Source: Aspergillus flavus (Eukaryota; Ascomycota; Eurotiomycetes; Eurotiales; Aspergillaceae). From it: a DNA stretch of 64,000 nt. The translations under genes were made by a program, and so were the position numbers. The DNA lies in NCBI RefSeq assembly GCF_009017415.1, contig NC_092406.1:4712001-4776000 (forward strand), read 5' to 3'. Positions 24,427-33,648 of this stretch are shown here, piece after piece; position 1 is the first letter of the stretch; every line of letters begins with the position of its first letter. A model generated the notes under the pieces. That model was not told the origin of the DNA. It worked only from the letters and a program-made list of their open reading frames with translations, and did no database searches.

Positions 24427-25170
24427 TCAAGAGCTCCACAGGGTATAATATTCCGGCTTTTCCAAGGCAGCGATCAGGACCATTTCGCCTAACGTCTTTT
24501 GACGAGGATCTTTGGGCCAATAGGTCGATTAGTGTTGTGCGTTACAGGATGTGAATATCCACAAACCCTGCCGCACGAAGCACACCGGGTTGCAGGTGGC
24601 TCAGATCGTGCAGGTATCCAGCATCTTCGGCGATAGAGTGTAAAACGGACGAGAAAATCCCGACATACGCGTCAGAATTAGGGTATGTCACAGTGCCGCC
24701 CTCAGGATCTGTGTCTGTGAATGGACCCCTCAGTGAAAGTTGTTCGAATGCTTGTTCATAGATGAATTCCCAGTTGTCGAATGCCCTGCGAATGCCGACA
24801 AGGCCACGTATATGGATGAGGTCAAATGTTTCACCCAGCTGAAAGGGGACGTTCGGGAGATCAAGATTCCCGAGACCATGGTCGAACATCCCAATGTCGG
24901 AAGCAATGCGTATGGCATTGGGATGTAGGTATAACTCCGAGTTGAATCGCCCAGTCAACGGTCCGATCTTGAAATGACGAATCTGTGGTGTTTCCTTGGC
25001 CAAGATGACGGAGGTTGGATTACCGACAAACGTAAAGAGACACATCTGATGGACGATGTTCAAATGGGTTTGCTCGGCTACGTTATTGCATAGAGTAGGT
25101 TTTATTACAGTATTGCCTGTTGTTCTCCGTTACGAATTCCGTGCGTCGAGGGACGTTGTATATCTCCTGC
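24427..25170 (-). pseudogene. Decayed SAM-dependent methyltransferase (fungal TAM/LaeA-like class)
   Basis: The longest open part (24542-25063) reads like fungal small-molecule methyltransferases: LNIVHQMCLFTF, then FDLIHIRGLVG, AFDNWEFIYEQAFEQL, and SHLQPGVLRAAGFVDIHI. The SAM-binding motif I (VLDLGTGTG type) expected between the first two blocks is absent, consistent with an internal deletion. A TAA follows FVDIHIL. The C-terminal block (PRQKTLGEMVLIAALEKP, then a TGA at 24427-24429) is still readable but in another frame. Upstream, VAEQTHLN and remnants of an NxRxY-type stretch continue to about 25170 with stops. I infer a dead gene, probably from a secondary-metabolite or accessory methyltransferase. 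No functional product is expected. Confidence 0.75.
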
Positions 25171-26604
25171 CGTGGTCAGCTCTAATCGAGCTAGGCTTAG
25201 AGAGTGCCCATATTGAAATATTTCCGTCAGAGCCCATCAGTCTCCATTTGCTCTTTAGATATATCCCACACCGACGGAGGCACACTTGGCCGTTCATTCT
25301 CGCCCTTCTTGACTTGTAGTAACGCTATGCTCGAGCGGGGTAGCTATTCCATTTGATGACATGACAGAGCTCGATTTTGGACACAGGGCGCAGGGAAGTA
25401 GATGGTGATGCGTGGGCGTTTGTAGTCGATACAGGATCAGGCAAGCATCACTAGCAGCCAAAAGACATGCCAATGCCCTGGCAGTATCAAGGCACAAGGT
25501 TCAAAGTTATGCCCGGTTTAAAGGAGATCAGATTAGAAGCGAATGACCGGTGTTGCGCGTAACAGCTGTGGCAGTTGGGTGTCGATTCTATTGAACAGTT
25601 TCACTGACACGTGCGAGATGAACAATACGCTGTCTGGCTCACGAGGCGAAAATCTACCAGGCCCCATAAGATTCGATACGCTATTTGAGCGTAACCTGAC
25701 TGGAAAATATAGACGGAGGTTTAAACCCTGCAAGACAGGCAGCATATCCTACCACGACAAGGTAAGTGAATAAACGAAAAGGATAGAAGAATCTAGTTAC
25801 TGACAGGACTAGGTCGGCGGTTGCAACCTCAGACCGGAGATTGGTTCTGACAGGTTGCCAATGCTGATCCGTACTATATTTGTGTGTAGAGGTAGGCAGC
25901 AAAGACCTGATCACGTAGAAAGATATGCGTGATATTGTTCGCAGTCCAATCAACGATTGCCTTGTTTCCCTTCATCGAGTTATAGATGGGTTGATAGACG
26001 ATCTGGCTTTCAAGTACAGATGAGTCATACCCAAATTAATAGATACTATAACATTCAGACGCGCCGCACTAGGCCTACAGTGGTGAGAATGTCTAGACAG
26101 ATAGATGGTTATAGCAGATATCATTTCAACCAGAAAATGTTGGCTCAGAGTTGGATCTCTTGGAGACCAAATCCAGTTTCCGTATGTGGTACATCAAACC
26201 GGGTGTTACAGAAACCAGTGACAATGAATACGTACAATACCTCTAAAACTGTACTGTATCCTCTTTCAATACATGGATTGGTGACGATAGAAACCAACTT
26301 TTTGAAAATAAAATTGTAATTAACCACCTAGGGACGATCTCCCGCAACGAGAACAATTTTTTGTGCAATTTTTACCTATCAAACAAAAAAACGACATCCC
26401 ATGGACACTTTTCCTTTTCAATTGTACACCTACGTTCTCTGATGGTGTACTGATTCCGTCCTCTTAACAGGTTCATTATCCCTTTCATACCTGGTTCTCA
26501 CATCGGACCCTAGAGAGGCAACACCCAACACATTTTAATGAAGAGAAGCAGGAGCCATATCTATCCATATCTTATTACAGTTCCAACAAGACAAACCATC
26601 TTCG
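25171..26604. other. Non-coding or decayed stretch before PTH
   Basis: Short open frames on both strands but none with a recognisable family. A GTAAGT donor-like site follows an open frame at 25543-25762 (+), yet no fitting acceptor exon was found. It may hold other relics next to the methyltransferase pseudogene. The last 200 bp are the PTH leader. Confidence 0.45.
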
Positions 26605-27378
26605 ATGGCAACCCACATATCTCTAGTAAAAACCCCGCACCGATTTCTCTTCATCGCATCAATCGGAAATCCCCGTCCTTACCGCCAGACTCGTCACAGC
26701 GCCGGACATATCCTCCTTGATGCCTTGATACCTCTTTTACCCAACAGGTTTCCCTTGATATCCACCAAGCACCAGCCATCTACCGGGCCGCTGTTCTATC
26801 GAACATGGTATAGCCCATCGTATATGAACGAGTCGGGTCCGAAGCTTGTCCGACAACTAAAAAACTGGATATCTACGACACAGACCGAGGTATTGGAAAA
26901 GGTGATCATGCAGGGAAATGTGGCGCTCTCTGAGACAACTGAGGTCGCAGATCCTGAGAACCACGAATGGCAGCATCGTGGCACCGACCCTCAGTCGCTG
27001 AAAATTTTAGCTCCCACCCTGGTCATCCTCCACGATGAGCTGGAGGCGCCCTTGGGGAAAGTTAGAGTGAAACGGGGCGGACCTGAAACGGCCAGTTTGC
27101 GCGGCCATCGGGGGTTGACCAGCATTATGGAGAGTCTACGGGGGAAAGGCTTGCACCCACCGCGTACAAGGCCTGGCGAAACCCGCTCGCATGAAGGTCT
27201 TTCTGTATTGCGAATAGGTGTCGGGATTGGTCGTCCATCCACCCGGAATCGGGGCGATGTTGCAGACTATGTTCTCACGGAAATGAATGCCATTGAGTTG
27301 GCAGCAGTACGTGCCGCAGCTGGACCTGTGTTGGACATTCTAGCAGATGAAATATATCGTGATGGCAGCGCGCTGTGA
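26605..27378 (+). CDS. PTH1: Peptidyl-tRNA hydrolase (PTH1 family)
   Basis: A single exon of 257 aa from the ATG at 26605. The bacterial-type Pth fold is recognisable. The N-terminal strand FLFIASIGNP is followed by TRHSAGHILLDAL, where the His of TRHxxG is the catalytic His of the family. VILHDELEAPLGKVRVKRGG carries the conserved Asp and its following strand. RGHRGLTSI corresponds to GHNGLRSI. VLRIGVGIGRP corresponds to RLRIGIGRP, and DVADYVLTEM closes the core. The family cleaves peptidyl-tRNA released from stalled ribosomes. An insertion of about 50 residues between TRHSAG and the HDE block and the Arg/His-rich N-terminus are lineage features. A mitochondrial location is likely for eukaryotic Pth1 but no strong presequence is visible. 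It is convergent with RVS161. Confidence 0.92.
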   Translation: MATHISLVKTPHRFLFIASIGNPRPYRQTRHSAGHILLDALIPLLPNRFPLISTKHQPSTGPLFYRTWYSPSYMNESGPKLVRQLKNWISTTQTEVLEKVIMQGNVALSETTEVADPENHEWQHRGTDPQSLKILAPTLVILHDELEAPLGKVRVKRGGPETASLRGHRGLTSIMESLRGKGLHPPRTRPGETRSHEGLSVLRIGVGIGRPSTRNRGDVADYVLTEMNAIELAAVRAAAGPVLDILADEIYRDGSAL

Positions 27379-27780
27379 TATTCGTGAATAACTGTGGCGA
27401 GCTATACAGCTATCGCTGAAGCTAAAATATTGTACAGATAAATAGAATCATATAGACAGATACCCAAGACCAGCACGTTAAGACACAAATTGCACCAGCG
27501 AAGTCTGAAAATCCAGTGAAGAGGTTTGTTTGCTTGTCTATATGCCACACCATTCCATACTTCGGAGCCATTACCATCAGGACTTGGGCGTACCTGCTTT
27601 TAGCTACTATACTCACTCTCCCTCTCTTATCCTACTAGACAAGTAGAGTTTTTATTATATGTAATGACTCCCCGGGCCTAGAGACCCTTGCACAAGCAAG
27701 ATAGTAGATAAACCTCGACAGCAACAATTCTGCAGAGCAAATAACAAACAGGCCAGCAATGATACAGATAATTCCTAAGA
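27379..27780. other. Convergent 3' region of PTH1 and RVS161
   Basis: About 400 bp, AT-rich, between two facing stop codons. No exon recognised. Confidence 0.6.
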
Positions 27781-28903
27781 TCAAACCGTTCCCGCTATAC
27801 TCAGATCACGAATCTCCTGCAATACTTCTTCTACCCTGTTATCCAAATCGCCCCGAGCATACTGATCTCTCGTTTCCGCGTCAAGGTATTGTTGCACTTG
27901 TGCCATGCGAGAGTATGCCTCTGCGCAGAAACGCAGTTGAATCTTGACCAAAGCCTCAAAGCTAGGATCCAGATATGGTACACGCAGGTCAATGAGTTGC
28001 GGGAGTTCGGTGAAAAGTTGTTCATTCAACTGTTCGTATGCTTGCTTAGCAATTTCGGTTTCGCGCTCCGCTCTGGGAAGTTTGGTGGCGTCCTTGTCTG
28101 GCTTCTCGACTAACTTCTTCACCTTGGCTCGCATAGAGTCGTAGTCGAGTAACTTGTGATTGCGTTTCTTGATGCACTCATTGATGTCGGGAAAGTAAGC
28201 GCAAAAGCGCGAAATCGGTTCGAGAACGGTAGTTCTAATAAGCCAGTTAGCGATAGCCATGGAATCTCCAATTCCAGAATGTCACACACCTGTATGGCCC
28301 ATCCAAGGCTTTTATCGTCTCGGCATCAAGATCTTCCACTGCTTGTTTATAGCTTCTGCTCACACCATCGCGCGTTCCAGCATCACCGTAGAAAGCATCA
28401 ATTGTCTCCGCAATACGCATCTGAGAGGCAGTCATTGCTGCCACAACCAAGGGCTTAGCATTTCGCTCCCAGTTGAACGAGTAAAAAAGACCCACCTCGT
28501 AATGAATCGAGATAGCCTTTAGCCTCTTTTTGTAGACGGTTGGCAGCGGCCTCCATGGTCCGGTATCGCCTATGGATCCCATCAGTGACTGGCTTAGCTT
28601 ATGCCAAATCCCTCGATGCCATTACCGTTCTTCGATTTCATAGTCACGATCGTTTGTCCTCTCCACATGACCTGTACAGGTTATAATGTATCAGCGACTG
28701 ACTACCGCTCACAGCAACAGTCACTTGGTCGTCTCGAGCCGCGGGGCTATATAATGATGTACATACCCGTCTTCATCATGACTTGGGTGGTAGCACGGTT
28801 GACATTTTTCTTGAACCCTAAGACTCACAACTGCATATCAGCCCTTAATCTGGCATATGTAGAGATAAGGGGCCAAGGAGCTTTGCGCACCTGCCCAGGA
28901 CAT
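27781..28903 (-). CDS. RVS161: RVS161/HOB3, BAR-domain amphiphysin-like protein
   Basis: Six exons: 28891-28903 (13 nt, M-S-W-A-G), 28767-28817, 28626-28671, 28496-28569, 28290-28437 and 27781-28234. Introns are 73, 95, 56, 58 and 55 nt. All joins keep frame and give 261 aa, the usual length for fungal Hob3/Rvs161. The BAR domain covers nearly the whole protein: FKKNVNRATTQVMMKTG, DRDYEIEERRYRTMEAAA, AMTASQMRIAETIDAFYGD, TTVLEPISRFCAYFPDIN, KKRNHKLLDYDSMRAKVKKL and LPQLIDLRVPYLDPSFEALV. There is no SH3 domain, which separates it from Rvs167. It forms a curved dimer that shapes membrane in endocytosis and links to cortical actin. Most of the upstream open frame in this region is intron read-through. 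Confidence 0.96.
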
Positions 28904-31639
28904 GATGACGGCTAAGCAGGCAGAACCGACGGAGTACTACTGTAGGCAATGAAACAAGTGATGGCGGTTGAGGATATTTGATAGGATATGTGCAGGTAAT
29001 GTAGGCGACAAGAGAATGCCTGGATTGTCTGGCAGAATATCAGTTGACGATAGTTGAATGTTCGAAAAGACAATGGGTGACCGTCACAGGGCTGGATCAG
29101 GTCCCAATGCGGGACTTTGGGGGAGATTCTCTCGAATGTGGCTATGTGTGGCTGTGTATGTTGTATCTACTACGTATGCACGTACTGTACATTCATACAG
29201 GGAGACGTTTTCTCCAGCCCTATGGAAGAACAGTATTGTATAGATAATTACACATGGTAATATACAATACGGTCATGAATCCCTATCCGCTGTCTCGTCT
29301 TACGTCATGTATTGAACTTGGCTCCCAATACATAATAATGATGGTGATGTCAATTCGATCTCCTCTTCTAGTCCAAGTCGATGGAGCACTCGCTTTAGGT
29401 TCGATATCAGGACTGACATCTGCTTAGTGCTTGATCTAACACAGTACTTCAACCAGTGGCAACTTTGAAGGCAGTGTACTATAAGCCCTCCAAGTTACTA
29501 CTTAATGATCACGATCTTGCACAACGTCAGAGAAATTTCTCTTTTTCTTAAAATGGACTGTTGCTCAATACGACACTCAGTAGAACGATTTGCGCTTTGG
29601 ATCTAGGATTTACTTGTGATACATTGAGTATAAGTATAACATTCCCCTTCAACTTTGTGCACTCATGGATAAGAAGATGGATATCGATTAGTTCGATTTT
29701 AAGAAAGAGTCCAACATATAGCAACCAGATAGAACCGCAAGGGATGAGGATGACAGAATATAAATCTAGTTGAGAATCCTACACTACGCTCAGCTTATAC
29801 GACTACCGCGTCCGAAGAGCACTCACTTCCTATGCCACCATGTAACTGTGACTTTGACCAAGCCCTAAATGAGTGGCCAAGCCTTGGTCAGATGGATCTG
29901 CAAGCTGAGATGCTCTTCCGAACCAAACAAGTAACATGAGTCTAGCCTCGCATCGCTGACTCCGTGAAATAGTACTACTGGTATTTGGTTCCCACATGCA
30001 ACCATTCCTGACCACGCCCTTCATATGTGGATCCTGGAATCCCTGAGAATCATGCTGCCTGCTACCACCACACGAGCATAACCCATCTCGATATACATAC
30101 ATGTATTAGGGCATGATGCCAAGGAATTCCAATGCAAGGGAAAAGCAAAAAGGACTAGGCGCCAAGAAAGACCAATTCGAATTTCACACAACTAGAAAAT
30201 CATGTGTGGTACTTTCTTATTGAGTAACTTGCCGCACTTTTGAGGTCTGCACGAAGCGCCAAGCAACCTTGGCCTAGGACCATCGTCAATTTCAAATGGC
30301 TAGACGCTGATAACCTTGCACAAACTAGGTCAGGGTACTAGGCAGAAACTACAACCGCGGTTTGTGAAAGGGAGATGTGAGGGTTTTTGCTCTTAGGAAT
30401 GTATTCAAGTTGGGTACCCCACATTGAAAATCAGTGACTTCGTGGTGCTGTAATTCTGTAGGGGTATAGGCAGGGGGGTATAACCATAAATGCAAACTGT
30501 GCAGCTGGCTATAGAAGTTGTATGTTTAGGACGTTTGAATCTACCGGCTTCTAACTCGACCAAGGAGCGGGGTAATTAAATCAATGTACGGGACAGAATA
30601 ACATCAAGATATATGGTACATAGCCACTCACCACAGAGAGAGAGAGAGAGAAGAAAATAAAAATAAAATTAAAAATGTACCCAAAGTGATATGTAATTGT
30701 CTGACATGCAGATGAAGCTAGCTCAGGGAAGACATTATTTCACTGCCAAGAACATGTACATGTACAGTAGTACATCGTGACTGTCTATCAATGGAAGCGG
30801 ATTCTCTCCTCACCCAAGAAGAAAAATAAAAGGAAGGAAAGGGGAGGTTGCCGTACGCGAGGAAGAACTACGGGGTAAGTGGTGATTTACTCAAAGAGCA
30901 TAGCCGAGAGTTAGATCGAAAAATGTTCCAGACTTTTCGATCCTAGCCACGGAAAAGCAACTGAATTTGTGTGGCAAGTACTAGACTAGATGTCGCTATG
31001 CCCCTGTCTTTGCAGTCCTAAGGGAAGAAGATACAACATCACACGATGGCAGGGACGGCACAAGAATTAGTTCCACAAGCAAACAAGTCTGCTCCATTGA
31101 AAGCTCCTATCACTCCCTTGAACTCTCCTGGTTTCATAACAGTATCCATTATACCATATGTAACCAGAGGGAAGGAGGGGAGGAGGGAAGAGGCGAAAGG
31201 GGGAAGGAGAGAAGCTGGCCTTGTTCATGACCAGCAAAGATACATCAGGTTGTAAGATTTCTGATAACAATAGCATTGAAACGAACAGTGTCAAAGGGTA
31301 TCCAAATAATAAGCGCCCAAACCCCGAGTACATAATGAATGACAGTCCCACGGATATGCAGATCGCTATAACTGACAAGTATGAAATGCGCATTGATAAA
31401 CAATCTGATGAATGAATCTCAGCATCAGCGTAACCCAGCCGGAAAACCGAACGTGCCCTCCATTGTGACCTAATCGAATGAGCTAGTAGGTCAGTAACAT
31501 CAATGTATCAGCCAGCCAAGAGCCCAGAAATAAAAAAGAGGAAAGAATGCCGTTAACTCTGCATGCCAGATAGATAGAATGATGGAGATGCAATATATAT
31601 GACTAGTAAATGCAAAGACAAAGACGAAGAAGAGAATGG

Positions 31640-31671
<32 letters not shown>

Positions 31672-32043
31672 GAAAAGAAAAGAAAAGAAAAGAAAAGAGA
31701 AGGAGCTCAAGGTCATGACTCTTCGTTGCATTAGCGTGAAAACATAAAAACAAACTAAGCCCTTCAGCTAGCAGGCAGGTAAGACAAAGGTAAGACATGC
31801 GCCGGTATAGAAAGCAAAAGGACCTCCTTTTTAAGCAACAGGTGAAGAAGGTCTAAACCCCCAATAGAACGGGATAAACAAATGAGCCACCCGGTTTTAT
31901 CACAAAACTAGGCATACAGAGGCAGGCTACCACGAGAGAGAGACAGAGTCCGGACTAATGATCAAAATCCGCCCAGGCTCTGCCCCCTAGGGATACACTA
32001 TCTGCGAAAATCAAAGCCTCGAGGGCAAGACACGCCGATTAGA
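28904..32043. other. Gene-poor region upstream of RVS161 and downstream of HAL4
   Basis: A 3.1-kb gap. It holds the RVS161 promoter, a short GA run at about 30636-30651 and an AGAAA microsatellite at 31651-31698. A hydrophobic open frame at 31067-31393 (-) has no recognisable family. No gene can be supported. Confidence 0.55.
31651..31698. repeat. (AGAAA)n microsatellite
   Basis: About nine perfect 5-bp units preceded by an A-run, in the HAL4 3' region. Confidence 0.95.
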
Positions 32044-33648
32044 TCAGAATCCCTCCTCGCCAGCCTTGCACAATTTGATCTCGCGAACCCATTCGGATTT
32101 GAGGACCTGCGAGGCGTTGATACGACGAGAAGGGTTTGGATCAAGGATGGAATAAATCACGTTCCGACAACGAGCCTGCGAACTATCTGTAAGTTTAGAC
32201 GCACCAAATAGACTGTTATCAGCGCTTACCCGATGCAGAGTCTCAATGGGAGCGTAACCATCTTCATGCTTCCGACCCTCCAAGTATCGCTGATAGAATT
32301 CATCCTCGTCTTTGCGGGCTACTCTCCATAAATGACGCCCTGTCCTCATTGCCATATAAATTACACCAGTAGCCCACAGATCGACTGCCCTCGGATCAAA
32401 TTCCCTTTCGATATATTCTTCGGGAGCTATATAAGGAGCGGAGCCGCAAAGTCCTGCTGTCATGTGTGCTTCCTTTTCCCAGGCCATGCGGAAACACTCC
32501 CCGTTCCCGAAATCCGTAATTTTGAGCGCACCATGAGTGGTCAACAACAGATTCTCCGGCTTAAGATCACGATGAGCTACGCCCATTTCGTGCATGTACT
32601 CTACACCACGCATGAGCTGCTTGAAGAAGCAATCGGCCTCGGCAACTTCCAGTTTTCCTGCGGCCAGCACAAGGGTGTAGAGATCACCACCAGCACAATA
32701 TTCCATTACTTCGCAATAATCACCCTTAGCATCCTGCAAGAGGTCAAGGGTATGGATGACATTCGGATGGCGAAGGGACGAGGATATACAGAACTCGGAG
32801 GTCAGACGTTTTTGATATTTCTTGGTCGTTTCTTGAGGACGACGGCGAAATTCCTTGACAGCGTATAGTTGTTCAACCCTGGAATCTTTGGGATCGACTT
32901 TGTGTGAGATTCGAACGATGCCGAATGCGCCCCGCCCGACGATCTCCTGGCATTTACCATATTTATCGACTAATGAAGCCGTGGCGTTGGGACCACCCTT
33001 TTTATCGGCCGCTAATTTATCACGTTCATTCTTGAACTGGTCAATCCATGTTGACATGAGGGATAGTTGCTGATCATCGACATGATCGTCTTTCTTCCTG
33101 CCGCCACCAAGCATATCCCGGAGAAGGTCTGTCAATTTCTCCTGTCGCCGTGTACTCTTAAGGTGATGGCAGTGGGCGTGGTCTGGCAATGCTTCGAACC
33201 GCTTGTGTGCTGCTGCAGATGAGTCTTTTTGGTCCTTTCCACTGCTAGACTTTGGCTTTCTCTCATTGTCTTCCTTGGTAGAAGTCTGTCGCGATGGAGC
33301 TCTAGAAGAGGGTCTAGAAGTGGGCTTAGATTGCCTCCCGCTGCCATTGCTAGATGGCTTCACGCTGTCTGTGCTGCTGTCTGAAAAGTCACGATGGGCA
33401 TCCGGCTCCTTCGAAGTTGTCTTCCCTGTGTTGGAAAACATACGAGAGATGCGATTCGCCATAGTCGGCCTGGCAGTTTTCGCAGGCGGAGGGGGCGTGG
33501 GGAGAATATCCCCGTTCGCTGCGGACAAATTCATGCCCGCAAGAGCGCGTGTTACCGAGGGCTCTCCATCTCGAGGATCGTACGATATCTGTGACGCTGC
33601 GGCGGAGGAGACTGCGGAAGGTACAGGTGAAGCAGATTGTGGAGTCAT
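32044..33648 (-). CDS. HAL4: HAL4/SAT4-type Ser/Thr protein kinase
   Basis: A single exon of 534 aa from the ATG at 33646-33648 (MTPQSASPVPSAVSS). The first 210 residues are Ser/Thr/Pro-rich and disordered (SRPSSRAPSRQTSTKED), typical of regulatory phosphorylation regions. The kinase domain spans about 233-525: GRGAFGIVRIS, AVKEFRRR, VMEYCAGGDLY, HRDLKPENLLL at about 359, DFGNGECF at about 377, and SAPYIAPEEY. The DFGxxECF loop and the IYMAMRTGRHLWRVARKDED block place it in the fungal Hal4/Sat4/Hal5/Npr1 group. Yeast Hal4 stabilises Trk1 and other nutrient and K+ transporters at the plasma membrane under salt stress. The 5' leader is an extreme polypyrimidine tract on the sense strand (33780-33980). 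Confidence 0.92.
   Translation of the reverse strand: MTPQSASPVPSAVSSAAASQISYDPRDGEPSVTRALAGMNLSAANGDILPTPPPPAKTARPTMANRISRMFSNTGKTTSKEPDAHRDFSDSSTDSVKPSSNGSGRQSKPTSRPSSRAPSRQTSTKEDNERKPKSSSGKDQKDSSAAAHKRFEALPDHAHCHHLKSTRRQEKLTDLLRDMLGGGRKKDDHVDDQQLSLMSTWIDQFKNERDKLAADKKGGPNATASLVDKYGKCQEIVGRGAFGIVRISHKVDPKDSRVEQLYAVKEFRRRPQETTKKYQKRLTSEFCISSSLRHPNVIHTLDLLQDAKGDYCEVMEYCAGGDLYTLVLAAGKLEVAEADCFFKQLMRGVEYMHEMGVAHRDLKPENLLLTTHGALKITDFGNGECFRMAWEKEAHMTAGLCGSAPYIAPEEYIEREFDPRAVDLWATGVIYMAMRTGRHLWRVARKDEDEFYQRYLEGRKHEDGYAPIETLHRVSADNSLFGASKLTDSSQARCRNVIYSILDPNPSRRINASQVLKSEWVREIKLCKAGEEGF

Noticed and set aside
25370..25450. VDTGSG tripeptide-like motif of an aspartic protease
   Set aside because: The frame hits a stop within four codons and no other protease block is nearby; likely chance.
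31067..31393. 108-codon hydrophobic frame on the minus strand
   Set aside because: No recognisable family, T/C-rich composition and no splice context; probably non-coding.
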